Below, one piece after another: positions 16,671 through 25,318 of a stretch of 64,000 nucleotides of DNA. Made by a program: the position numbers and the translations under genes. Within the stretch, counting starts at the first letter, position 1. Every line of letters begins with the position of its first letter. This DNA is from Streptomyces malachitofuscus. Lineage in GTDB: Bacteria; Actinomycetota; Actinomycetes; Streptomycetales; Streptomycetaceae. The stretch spans positions 297,283 through 361,282 of the forward strand of contig NZ_BMUF01000004.1 of assembly GCF_014650055.1 (NCBI RefSeq), read 5' to 3'. The notes below the pieces were generated by a model. That model did not search any database, was not told the DNA's origin, and saw only the letters and a program-made list of their open reading frames with translations.

Positions 16671-19448
16671 ATGACGTTCGGGCCCGGACGGGAGCTGCTG
16701 TCGCGCGTGAAGGAGCGGGCGCGTCTGCGACAACTCGTCGCCGATGCCCGGCAGGGGCGAAGCGGCGTCCTCGTCCTGCGGGGCGAGCCGGGGATTGGCA
16801 AGAGCGCCCTGCTGGAAGAGGCGGTGGCGGAGGCTGCGGGGATGACCGTGCTGCGGGCCACGGCCATCGAAATGGAAGCGGAACTGGCCTTCGCGGGGCT
16901 CGGTGATCTGGTGCGTCCCGTGGAGCACCTTGTCGACCGGCTGCCGCCGGCACAGGCGAGCGCCCTGCGCACCGCCCTGTCATTGGAGGAAGGACACCCT
17001 CCGGACACGGTGACCCTGGGAGCCGCCACACTGACGCTGCTCACGGATGCCGCGGCCACCTCACCCGTCCTGGTCGCCGTGGACGACGCCCACTGGATGG
17101 ACGAGGCCAGCGCACGGCCTCTGCTCTTCGCCCTTCGGCGTTTACAGGCCGAGGGGGTGGCGGTGCTGGTCACGGCACGCGACGGCGAGGGATGCCGGTT
17201 CGCCGAGGCTGGCCTCCCGACCGTGACTCTCACCGGCCTCGAACCAGCCGCGGCCGCCGCGCTGGTGCGCAAGGTGGCTGACGTCCCCGCCGACAGCGAG
17301 GCGTTCGAACGCCTCTACCGGGAGACCGCCGGCAACCCGCTGGCACTGCTGGAGGCAGCGCCCGCGCTGGGCCGTGCCGAAGGGGCCGTACAAGCCCCCC
17401 ACGGTCCCCTGTCGGTGGGGCCGCGGCTGACCGCCGCCTATTCCGTCCGGTTGGCCGGCCTTCCGGAGGCCGGTCGCCGCGCGGTGACGGTTGCGGCAGC
17501 CGGATACACGGAGGAGGCAGCGCTCCTGGAGGCAGCGCTTCGGCAACTGGCCCTGGGCGCCGAGATTTTGGAGGCGCTTGAGACGGCGCACCTCATCGAC
17601 CGGTCCGGCGGCAGGGTGAGATTCGTGCATCCGCTGCTGCGCGCCGCCGCGTACCACACGGCGGGAGCCGAGCAGCGACGAGAAGCCCATCGCGCCCTGG
17701 CCGGGGCACTCGCCGACCGAACCGGTCCGGTGGACCGTGACCAACGCAGCTGGCACCTCGCCGCGGCGGCGGCCGGCCCGGATCGTGCCGTCGCATCGGC
17801 GCTCGCCGACACCGCGGCCAGGGCCCGCGACCGGGGTGCTCTGCCCGCCGCGGTCCGCGCCTTCGAACGAGCCGCTGATCTTTCGGCCACCCCGGGCGAC
17901 CGGGGCCGCCACCTGCTGGCGGCCGCCGAGGTTGCGCAGCTTGCCGGCCGAGGGGACCAGGCGCTGGCCTTGGCCGAGGCGGCGACGAATGCCACCGACG
18001 ACGCTGCGGTGTGCGCGGGGGCAACCGGGATGCGCGGTCAGATCCTGCTGCTGCGCCGGCCACCGCGCCGTGTCCACGACCAGTTGGTCGACATGGCTGC
18101 AGGACTCGAGGCGGCGCAGGCCGTGCCGTTGCTGGTCGCCGCTGCGGGCGCGGCATGCATGGGGGGCGCGATCGCCCAGGCGCGCGTGACCGCCGATCGA
18201 GCCGCCGCGTCGGCCTGCGACGGTGATGCCTCGGCCTTCGATCACCCTGCGGCCCTGATGCGGGCCCATACGATGATGCTGGCCGGCGAACGCGCAGAAG
18301 CGGCAGCCCTGTTGGATGCCTGCGACACGTTCCTCACCACCACCGACCCGCTCTCCATCGGCGTCGAGGCGACGAGCTTCTCCGCGATGGACCTCATGTG
18401 GCTCGAGCGGTTCCCCGCCGCGCTGACGCTGCTGGGACGAGCCATTCGCCGTGCGCGCGGGATCGGCGCCTCCGAGCGACTCGTCCCGTACCTGACCGTC
18501 CTGGCCGACACCCGGCTGCGCACCGGGTGCTGGGACGACGCCTACGCGCTGGCGGGCGAAGGTGCTGCCCTCGCCGCCGAGATCGGCCAGCCGGTCCTTC
18601 AGGCCTATGCCGTCTCCACGTTGGCCCGGATAGAGGCTGCGCGGGGACGCGCCGAGAAGTGCGCCGAGCACGCCCGCCGGTTTCGCGCACTCATCGAGGG
18701 CCGGGGCGCGGAACTGGTCAACCCCTACATGGAGGCCGCACTCGGTCTCCTCGATCTGGGCACCGGCAAGGACTCCGACGCCGCGGCCCGCCTCTACGAC
18801 CTGCAGCAGCAGGTAACCGCCGCGGGCCTGAGGGAACCGGTCGTGCTGCAGCACCAGCCCGACCTGATCGAAGCGTGCCTGGTCGCAGACGACTTGTCCG
18901 GAGCGCGGGCCGCGCTGGACGAACTCGTGGGCCAGGTCCAGCAGGCGCCTTCCGCGTGGGGACGTGCCGTCAGCGCACGGTGCCGAGGGCTCGTCCACGC
19001 CGACGAGCATGCTTTCGAGGAGGCTCTGCTGCACCACGAGCAACTGCCTGATCCCTATGCCAAGGCTCGCACCGAACTCGCCTACGGTCGCCTCCTGCGG
19101 AGGAGGAGGAAGCGCGGTGACGCCCGCCGTCCGCTCGTCGCGGCCCGCCAGGTGTTCGAGCGCCTTCGCGCGGATCCGTGGACGGCGCTCGCCGAGAGGG
19201 AACTCCGGGCGGCCGGATTCGACACACCCACCCGCCGCGGCCATGAGCCCGTCGCGCTGACCGAACGAGAGACGCAGATCGCAGTCCTTGTCACCAAGGG
19301 CCACACCAATCGCGAAGTGGCGGCGGCGCTCTTCCTGTCGGACAAGACGGTCGAGTACCACCTCAGCCACATCTACGCCAAACTCTCCATCCGCTCACGC
19401 GTCGAACTTGCCGGTCGCCTGGCCGTCGACTCGCACGCTTCCGCATGA
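16671..19448 (+). CDS. LAL-family LuxR transcriptional regulator
   Basis: 925 residues. N-terminal AAA/NACHT-like ATPase with Walker A GEPGIGKS at 38-45 and Walker B 'LVAVDDAHWMDEAS', a long TPR-like helical middle, and a C-terminal LuxR HTH ('LTERETQIAVLVTKGHTNREVA') in the last 60 residues. LAL proteins activate antibiotic, catabolic or exoenzyme genes. Codon 158 (17142-17144) is TTA, so translation should depend on bldA tRNA. ATG at 16671 has GGGGGA 6 nt upstream. Neighbouring secreted protease and propeller-protease genes are possible but unproven targets. Confidence 0.87.
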   Translation: MTFGPGRELLSRVKERARLRQLVADARQGRSGVLVLRGEPGIGKSALLEEAVAEAAGMTVLRATAIEMEAELAFAGLGDLVRPVEHLVDRLPPAQASALRTALSLEEGHPPDTVTLGAATLTLLTDAAATSPVLVAVDDAHWMDEASARPLLFALRRLQAEGVAVLVTARDGEGCRFAEAGLPTVTLTGLEPAAAAALVRKVADVPADSEAFERLYRETAGNPLALLEAAPALGRAEGAVQAPHGPLSVGPRLTAAYSVRLAGLPEAGRRAVTVAAAGYTEEAALLEAALRQLALGAEILEALETAHLIDRSGGRVRFVHPLLRAAAYHTAGAEQRREAHRALAGALADRTGPVDRDQRSWHLAAAAAGPDRAVASALADTAARARDRGALPAAVRAFERAADLSATPGDRGRHLLAAAEVAQLAGRGDQALALAEAATNATDDAAVCAGATGMRGQILLLRRPPRRVHDQLVDMAAGLEAAQAVPLLVAAAGAACMGGAIAQARVTADRAAASACDGDASAFDHPAALMRAHTMMLAGERAEAAALLDACDTFLTTTDPLSIGVEATSFSAMDLMWLERFPAALTLLGRAIRRARGIGASERLVPYLTVLADTRLRTGCWDDAYALAGEGAALAAEIGQPVLQAYAVSTLARIEAARGRAEKCAEHARRFRALIEGRGAELVNPYMEAALGLLDLGTGKDSDAAARLYDLQQQVTAAGLREPVVLQHQPDLIEACLVADDLSGARAALDELVGQVQQAPSAWGRAVSARCRGLVHADEHAFEEALLHHEQLPDPYAKARTELAYGRLLRRRRKRGDARRPLVAARQVFERLRADPWTALAERELRAAGFDTPTRRGHEPVALTERETQIAVLVTKGHTNREVAAALFLSDKTVEYHLSHIYAKLSIRSRVELAGRLAVDSHASA

Positions 19449-19513
19449 GGGGGGCGTACGACCGCGCAGGGGCCCCGGCACTCACGGGACCTCACGTGAA
19501 GCACGCCTCAAGG

Positions 19514-19529
19514 CCAGGGAAATCCCTGG
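19514..19529. promoter_or_regulatory. Inverted repeat upstream of sigma-factor fusion
   Basis: CCAGGGA-AA-TCCCTGG, perfect 7-bp arms, about 230 bp before the sigma-fusion start in an otherwise unassigned 309-bp gap (19449-19757). Could be an operator, or a weak terminator of the LAL gene. No convincing -35/-10 pair is seen. Confidence 0.35.
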
Positions 19530-19757
19530 TGTGTCCCCAGGGGGTCACTCCGTAGCGTGCACAGTGCTACGTGCCCCTCGCGTGATCGTGACGAACGAGC
19601 CGTCCCCTACGGACCCATGCGGACCCGTGCGAACCCTGCGGACCCGTGCGGAAATTCTTGCTCTTAACAATCTTGGTGGTGCGGCGACGACTTTCCCTCG
19701 AGCGCGTCGAGAAGGCGGGGGCGGCCCCCGCCGGACGCGAGGAAAGGCAGGACAGTG

Positions 19758-21551
19758 ATGACAACCGACGACCGGGACCTGGTTGCCAGGTATCGCGCCG
19801 GGGAGTACGAGGCCGGCCGGCAGTTGCTGGACCACCATTGGCACACCCTCGTCAAGGCGGCGCTGCCCAAGCTGGGGAACAACTGGCACGACGCCGAGGA
19901 GGCCGTCGTCGACGCCTTCGCCGCGCTGGCGAAGGACACCAAGCCGATCAGGAACGCGGAAGCCTGGCTGAGGACAGTGGTCGGCCGGAAGGCGGTGGAC
20001 CTGGTCCGAAGGAGGCCACCGGCGCCGGCCGGGGAGCCCGAGGAATCACTGCCCGGCAGTGATCGGGGAATGGAACGGATCACCGAACAGCGGGCCTTCG
20101 TCACCCTTCTGCAAGCTCTGGACCACGAGGAACGGCGCATCATGGCGGCGGCCATCGACGACGCCACCACGGACAAGCCGGCGCTCGAGCAAGCGCGGGC
20201 GTTGAATCTGCAACTGCACGCGGACTACTACCCGGGAACTCGTCGCGCACGGCAGCAGGCCGCCGACGCGCGGCTCCTGCTGCACATGCTGCAGGCGGCC
20301 GAGCCCTGCCCGGGACTGCTTCTCGCATGCGGAACGACGCCCGGCCAGGAGGGCCCCGGGCTGACCCCACGGGGTCGCAAGGACGGACTGGAGCACGTCG
20401 AGGAGTGCGACGACTGCCAAGCCGTGCGGGACAGGGTGAAGCACCGCGCATGGGTGCCCGGGGTGGTGGCCGCCCCGTCGCCGGAACTGTACGACCGGAT
20501 CCGCGAAGTCTGCGACGCGACGAGCCTGAAGTCCACGGGGACGAGCACGGCACAGCGGGAAGTGCACACCGGTGCCGGGCGCGGCTCCCAGAGTGCCGGA
20601 AGGCGCAGCGCCACCAGGGGCGCTCTGACAGATGCCGTCACCAGGAGCGCGCGTCGGCGGCCGCGTCGACGGGCCGGCAAAGCCTTGACGGCGAGCCTTG
20701 CCGCACTCCTCGCCGCCCTCGTCCTCGCGAACGAGGGCAGGGGGAGCATCTCGCTGCCCGGCATCAGCAGCCTTCCGGGGCTTGAGGAGATCACCACCCA
20801 GGGGGGCACGTCAGGGGAATCGTCCTCCGGGGACTCCGTCGGCGGGAACGGAAGCGCCGGAGGCGGGGGCAGCGAGAACCGACGCTCCGAGAACGGCGGT
20901 AAGGAGAAGGGGGGTAGCGAGAACGGGGACAGCCAGAACGGCGGCAGTGAGAACGGCGGTTCGGGAAACGGCGGCAGCGAGAGCGGTGGACCGGGAGACG
21001 GCGGCTCCCAGAACGGCGGGTCCGAGAACGGCGGGTCGGAGAACGGCGGGTCGGAGAACGGCGGCAGCGAGAACGGCGGTTCGGGAAACGGCGGCAGCGA
21101 GAACGGCGGCAATGAGAACGCCGGCACAGGGAACGACGGTGCGGGCAACGGCGTAACCGAGGACACCACCGGTCCCACCGTCAGCCTGGCCGGGATCAGC
21201 ACGGCCGCGGTCGGCCAGGAGGTCCTGGACAACCACGGCTCGCTGATGCAGACCTGCGGCCCGAGCGGAACACCCACCACCTACAGCGTGCGCGTGGCGG
21301 CATCCGATCCCTCGGGCATCTTCCGGCTGACCCTGTACATCCAGCACCCCACCGACGGGACGTACACGTCCAGCTCGGGCATCGCCGACGGCGATGCCGT
21401 GCGTTTCGACATCCCGGCCTACCGGACGGGTCCAAAGCCTCTGGAGACGGTGCAGTTGCGGCTCCACGCCATGGCCAAGGACATGAACGGCAATCGCACA
21501 GAGGCCGATCTCGGGACGCTGCCGCTGTACGAGTGCGGCGAGCCCGGCTGA
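19758..21551 (+). CDS. Sigma-70 / zinc-finger / membrane / sensor fusion protein
   Basis: 597 residues. Residues about 6-80 are a sigma region 2 ('DLVARYRAGEYEAGRQLL', 'AEEAVVDAFAAL', 'AEAWLRTVVGRKAVD'); 105-170 is a degenerate region 4. Near 212-219 HVEECDDC matches the His-x3-Cys-x2-Cys core of zinc-finger anti-sigma factors. After a basic patch there is one membrane helix (about 308-327), then about 95 residues of GGSEN repeats and a C-terminal beta-rich domain (about 470-597). So DNA-binding part, inhibitor and outside sensor lie on one chain, like fused ECF groups in actinobacteria. ATG at 19758; GTG at 19755 is possible. Confidence 0.75.
   Translation: MTTDDRDLVARYRAGEYEAGRQLLDHHWHTLVKAALPKLGNNWHDAEEAVVDAFAALAKDTKPIRNAEAWLRTVVGRKAVDLVRRRPPAPAGEPEESLPGSDRGMERITEQRAFVTLLQALDHEERRIMAAAIDDATTDKPALEQARALNLQLHADYYPGTRRARQQAADARLLLHMLQAAEPCPGLLLACGTTPGQEGPGLTPRGRKDGLEHVEECDDCQAVRDRVKHRAWVPGVVAAPSPELYDRIREVCDATSLKSTGTSTAQREVHTGAGRGSQSAGRRSATRGALTDAVTRSARRRPRRRAGKALTASLAALLAALVLANEGRGSISLPGISSLPGLEEITTQGGTSGESSSGDSVGGNGSAGGGGSENRRSENGGKEKGGSENGDSQNGGSENGGSGNGGSESGGPGDGGSQNGGSENGGSENGGSENGGSENGGSGNGGSENGGNENAGTGNDGAGNGVTEDTTGPTVSLAGISTAAVGQEVLDNHGSLMQTCGPSGTPTTYSVRVAASDPSGIFRLTLYIQHPTDGTYTSSSGIADGDAVRFDIPAYRTGPKPLETVQLRLHAMAKDMNGNRTEADLGTLPLYECGEPG
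20865..21150 (+). repeat. GGSEN-coding 15-bp repeats
   Basis: About 19 in-frame copies of a 15-bp unit encoding Gly-Gly-Ser-Glu/Gly/Gln-Asn inside the sigma-fusion gene. The encoded stalk is flexible, hydrophilic and on the predicted outer side of the membrane. Tandem units like this can change length by slippage. Confidence 0.85.
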
Positions 21552-21616
21552 CCGGGGCGACCCGAGCACCCAGCCGTCCCTGTCACCCGTCCACGTCCTC
21601 ACCCCCGGAGCAGCAC

Positions 21617-21877
21617 ATGACGTACGTGTCCTCACCCGGGCCTTCCGGCCCGCCCAACCCCTCGCCGGGAGCATCCGGGCTCCGCGAGACGGGACCCTGC
21701 GCGGCCGGCCCGTTCCTGTCCCTGCACACTGCCCTGGTCCTGCTCGCGGCGATCGTCATCGGTCTGATCGTCGCCATCCTCACCTTCCTCAGCGGCACGC
21801 CGGCCGCCGGAGCGGCCCTCGGGGGCCTGCTCAGCACCGGAGCCGGTATCCCCGTGCTGCGCACGCTCATCGGCTGA
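21617..21877 (+). CDS. Small membrane protein
   Basis: 86 residues: Pro/Ser-rich N-terminus (1-33), then one long hydrophobic segment (about 37-60) and a Gly/Ala-rich second one (65-80). ATG at 21617 has GGAG 6 nt upstream. It begins 65 bp after the sigma-fusion gene on the same strand and may share its transcript. Not recognised. Confidence 0.6.
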   Translation: MTYVSSPGPSGPPNPSPGASGLRETGPCAAGPFLSLHTALVLLAAIVIGLIVAILTFLSGTPAAGAALGGLLSTGAGIPVLRTLIG

Positions 21878-21893
21878 CGGACCAACCGTCACC

Positions 21894-21926
21894 CGGGCGG
21901 GCCGTCCCTCCGGAACGGCCCGCCCG
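21894..21926 (+). terminator. Strong terminator hairpin
   Basis: Perfect 12-bp GC-rich stem (21894-21905 with 21915-21926) around a 9-nt loop, 17 bp after the small membrane protein stop. It closes the sigma-fusion unit. Confidence 0.7.
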
Positions 21927-22037
21927 TCAGTGGCGCCGGTGGCAGCAACCACCGGCGCTTCGCCCAGCGACACACGCCCACTGCCGCGCCGGTCGGCCAC
22001 ACTCCGGCCGAGCGCGCCACCGGAACGGAGACAACGC

Positions 22038-23705
22038 ATGCGCCGTGGAAGCACCCTCCTGCTCCTCGTTCTGCTGATCTCACTCATCCCCGGCCCGCCG
22101 GCGTACGCATGGGGCCGGGAACGAACCGTCCCGCCGTCCGCAGCCGTCGAGTCGAGCGGGATCGTCTCGCTGTCCCGCGATCCGGGCCGGCTCGACCTGT
22201 TCTGGATCCGGTCGGACGGTGCGGTCGCCACCGCATACTGGAGCGACGGCCGTCAGGTATGGGATCCGCAGTTGGTCGCACCACCGGGCTCGGCGTCGGT
22301 GGGCTCGCTCGGGGGCGGGCTCGCCGCCGTGTCACGCAACCCGAACCACCTGGACGTCTTCTGGATCCGGCCCGACGGCGGGGTCTCCAGCAACTGGTGG
22401 GACGCCGCCTCCCGGCGCTGGGCCACACCCTTCCCGATCGCTGCCGCCCGCAGCGCCCTGCCGGGCACGCTGGCCGCCGTGTCACGCAACCCGGACCAGC
22501 TCGACGTGTTCTGGATCGGCCCGGACCGGGCCATCGGCACGACCGCCTGGAACCCCTCGCACGGCTGGCTGCGCCCGTGGCCGATCACGGCACCGGCGGC
22601 CGCACGCCACCCGGCCGGCGCCCTGTCGGTCGTCTCCCGCGTACGCGACCAGCTCGACCTGTTCTGGGTCCGGCCCGACGGCGGGGTCTCCACCGCGTGG
22701 TGGAACACCCGGGCCAACTGGCCCTCCCGGTCCATCGCGCCCGCCGGGCACGTCCTCGTCGGAGACCGGACCGCACCACGGCGTGCGGCGCTCACCGTCG
22801 TGTCGCGCAGCGCCGATCAGCTCGATGTGTTCTGGATCGGCCCCGACGGAGCGATCGGCACCACGGCATGGAACCCGCGGCTCGACTGGCCGGCGCCCTG
22901 GCCGATCACCGCGCCGGGTGCGGCACGGCCTGGGGCGCTCGCGGCCGTGGCGCGCACCCGCACGCGTGTGGAGGTGGCCTGGATCTCTCCCGGCGACCGA
23001 CTGCACACCTTGTCCCTCGACGACGATGTCCCCGGGGGCTGGTCGGGCTCGCCCGCCACGGGGGAGGGCAGCGCCCTGCCGGGTGCCGTGAGCCTGATCT
23101 CCCGCCGTCCCGGTCACCTGGACGCCTTCTGGGTCCGCCCCGACCGTCGGATCGGCACCGACACCTGGGAGACCGAACACCTTCGGGTGCACGTCCTGCT
23201 GGTCGACCGCCCGGAGAGCGACGCCGCCGCATTCCGTGCGAAATTCGCTGACGTGACCGCGTTGTTCGGCAAGGTCGAGGTGATCGTCGACACCGTCTCC
23301 GTCGAACACCGCGACATACCCGGCATGGAGAGCGTCGACGTGGGCGCCTGCGACGCGGAACATCCGCTGACCTCCGACCAGACCGAACTGTTCGGCCATC
23401 GCCCGGACGGCGTGTCCGACACGGATGTGGTCGTCTATGTCGTGGGATCACTGCTGCCCGTCACGCGCACCGGTCCGATCCGCGGGTGCGCCAGGCACCG
23501 GCCCGGCAAACCCGAAGCGATCGTCGACACCGACATCTCCTGGGGCGGCCTGGCACACGAGCTCGGCCATCTCCTCCTGGGCTCCGGCCACGAGAACAAC
23601 CCGGACAACCTCATGTACGGATCGGAGGAACTGCGCAAGGTGCCGCCGGACATCCTGTCCCGGCAGAAGACCAAGATGTACACCAGCAGCCTCACCCGTC
23701 CCTGA
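22038..23705 (+). CDS. Secreted seven-bladed beta-propeller lectin fused to metzincin protease
   Basis: 555 residues. Signal peptide at 1-26. Residues about 35-395 hold seven ~50-residue repeats, each with 'SR-(N/R)P-x-LDVFWI-x-PDG' then a Trp strand, as in PLL-type fucose-lectin propellers. Residues 400-555 end in HELGHLLLGSGH (507-518), the metzincin zinc motif HExxHxxGxxH, with a Met-turn 'NLMYGS' about 10 residues later. A lectin domain that targets a metalloprotease to a glycosylated surface is the simplest reading. ATG at 22038 follows CGGAG. Confidence 0.75.
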   Translation: MRRGSTLLLLVLLISLIPGPPAYAWGRERTVPPSAAVESSGIVSLSRDPGRLDLFWIRSDGAVATAYWSDGRQVWDPQLVAPPGSASVGSLGGGLAAVSRNPNHLDVFWIRPDGGVSSNWWDAASRRWATPFPIAAARSALPGTLAAVSRNPDQLDVFWIGPDRAIGTTAWNPSHGWLRPWPITAPAAARHPAGALSVVSRVRDQLDLFWVRPDGGVSTAWWNTRANWPSRSIAPAGHVLVGDRTAPRRAALTVVSRSADQLDVFWIGPDGAIGTTAWNPRLDWPAPWPITAPGAARPGALAAVARTRTRVEVAWISPGDRLHTLSLDDDVPGGWSGSPATGEGSALPGAVSLISRRPGHLDAFWVRPDRRIGTDTWETEHLRVHVLLVDRPESDAAAFRAKFADVTALFGKVEVIVDTVSVEHRDIPGMESVDVGACDAEHPLTSDQTELFGHRPDGVSDTDVVVYVVGSLLPVTRTGPIRGCARHRPGKPEAIVDTDISWGGLAHELGHLLLGSGHENNPDNLMYGSEELRKVPPDILSRQKTKMYTSSLTRP

Positions 23706-23816
23706 TCCCCCGCGACGACCGTGCACGCATGCCCACCGTCTTGCGCCATCCGCAGCCCAACGGGCCATCGTCTTGCGCATCGCGGGACCCGGCCCACCCT
23801 TCGCGCACGGCGCGCC

Positions 23817-23822
23817 TAGCGT
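23817..23822 (+). promoter_or_regulatory. -10 box TAGCGT, leaderless start
   Basis: TAGCGT lies 6 nt before the ATG at 23829, the usual spacing for a transcript that starts at the start codon. No ribosome site is present. Confidence 0.5.
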
Positions 23823-23828
23823 GGGCGC

Positions 23829-24704
23829 ATGAACCACCCCACCTCGCACCAGGCGCCTAACGGCACGCACCACGACCACCGGCACGAGGCCGGGCACGGC
23901 ATGGGTGACCAGGCGGAGATCCTCGACCTGGACGCGGAAGTACTCGCCGGCCACACCGCGTCCATCACCGCCTGGCTCCCCCTGCGGACCGCTCCTCGCC
24001 ACATCGTGGACCTGGGCTGCGGAACCGGCGCCGGCACCCTCGCCCTGCTCGAACGCTTTCCCGAGGCCGAGGTCACCGCCGTCGACTCGTCGGCCGCCCA
24101 CCTCCACCGCCTGCAGCAGAACGTGACTGCAGCGGGGGCGGCCGACCGGGTGCGCCCGGTGCGGGCGGACCTCGATGCGGCGGAGTGGCCCGATCTCGGC
24201 GCACCGGAGCTCGTCTGGGCCTCGGCCTCGATGCACCACATGGCCGACCCCGACGCCGCGCTGCGCAAGGTGCACGGGATGCTCGCCCCCGGTGGACTGT
24301 TCGCCGTCGTCGAACTGGCCGGCTTCCCCCGTTTCCTGCCCGGGGACGCCCCGGAAACCGCTCCAGGTCTCGAGGAGCGCTGCCACGCCGCGTTCGGCCA
24401 CCACGACGCGCACGTGCCCCACCGGGGAGCCGACTGGGGGACCCTGCTGGCCGGAGCGGGCTTCACCGTCGAGGGCGAACGCACCATCTCCGTCGACATC
24501 GGCCCGTCCCGGACCGACGCCGTGGGCCGCTACGCCCTCAGCAGTCTGCGCCGCATCCGGGCCGGCGTCGACTCCGCCCTGACGGCCGAGGACCTCACCG
24601 CCCTCGACCAACTGCTCGACACCGACGGCCCGCACAGCATCCTGCGCCGCGGCGACCTGAGTGTGCGCACCGAGCGCACGGTGTGGGCTGCACGCCGCAC
24701 CTGA
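23829..24704 (+). CDS. SAM-dependent methyltransferase
   Basis: 291 residues. A His-rich N-terminus (HHDHRHEAGHG), then class I methyltransferase core: motif I 'VDLGCGTGAGTLAL', 'VTAVDSSAAHL', motif II 'VRADLD', 'WASASMHHMADP' and 'LAPGGLFAVVELAG'. Substrate unknown; the His-rich start could bind metal. Probably leaderless. Followed 103 bp later by a MerR gene with its own promoter. Confidence 0.8.
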   Translation: MNHPTSHQAPNGTHHDHRHEAGHGMGDQAEILDLDAEVLAGHTASITAWLPLRTAPRHIVDLGCGTGAGTLALLERFPEAEVTAVDSSAAHLHRLQQNVTAAGAADRVRPVRADLDAAEWPDLGAPELVWASASMHHMADPDAALRKVHGMLAPGGLFAVVELAGFPRFLPGDAPETAPGLEERCHAAFGHHDAHVPHRGADWGTLLAGAGFTVEGERTISVDIGPSRTDAVGRYALSSLRRIRAGVDSALTAEDLTALDQLLDTDGPHSILRRGDLSVRTERTVWAARRT

Positions 24705-24754
24705 GGGGGCGAGAGGCACCTCGCAGCCGCCGGACCGGGCAGGTAGGCTCGAAC

Positions 24755-24770
24755 CTCACGTCCATGTGAG
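24755..24770 (+). promoter_or_regulatory. MerR-type operator
   Basis: Inverted repeat CTCAC-N6-GTGAG, 38 bp before the MerR start. Position and symmetry fit an autoregulatory MerR site lying between promoter elements. Confidence 0.5.
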
Positions 24771-24807
24771 AGACCAGTCGTGTGCCGCGGCCACGGAGGA
24801 GGACGCC

Positions 24808-25185
24808 ATGCGCATCGGGGAGCTCGCGGCACGCACCGGGGTCAGCGTCCGGTCGCTGCGCTACTACGAGGAACAGGGGCTGCTGACCAGCACCCGCAGC
24901 GGCGGCGGACAGCGGCACTACACGGAGCACGAGGTGGAGCGGGTCGAGTTCATCCAGCGCCTGTACGCCGGGGGCCTGTCCAGCAGGACCATCCTCGAGG
25001 TGCTGCCCTGCGCCGACGCGCCCAGCGAGGAACACTCCGACGCGGCGCTGGAGAGGCTCGCCGAGGAACGCGACCGGCTCTCCGCACACATCGCCGATCT
25101 CGTGCGGACCAGGGACGCGCTCGACGGGCTGATGACCGCCGCCCGGGCCTACCGGGACACCCTGCGTCCGGCAGCGGCCGGCTGA
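24808..25185 (+). CDS. MerR family transcriptional regulator
   Basis: 125 residues. N-terminal winged helix-turn-helix 'MRIGELAARTGVSVRSLRYYEEQGLL' is canonical MerR; residues about 80-115 form the dimerisation coiled coil. There is one Cys (in 'LPCADAP', about 70), no metal-binding Cys cluster, so an organic or stress ligand is more likely than a metal. ATG follows GGAGGA. It probably regulates itself and the DJ-1 gene 133 bp downstream. Confidence 0.88.
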   Translation: MRIGELAARTGVSVRSLRYYEEQGLLTSTRSGGGQRHYTEHEVERVEFIQRLYAGGLSSRTILEVLPCADAPSEEHSDAALERLAEERDRLSAHIADLVRTRDALDGLMTAARAYRDTLRPAAAG

Positions 25186-25318
25186 CGGGCGGCGCGCCCG
25201 GTGAGGCCGGCGGGAACCCGTTGGAGAGTGTCACCCATGCCTCTGGGAGGCGGGCGGGCGGCCGCATAGCTTCGGTGCTGTCCGGAAGATCGGACATCCA
25301 CACCGGAGGAAACGCCGC

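Noticed and set aside
14633..17272. 879-codon minus-strand frame running through the protease region
   Set aside because: Only its last 206 codons, the TOPRIM gene, are real; the rest lies opposite the serine protease and LAL genes.
20865..21150. CRISPR-like array
   Set aside because: The repeats are contiguous 15-bp coding units with no spacers, inside a reading frame.
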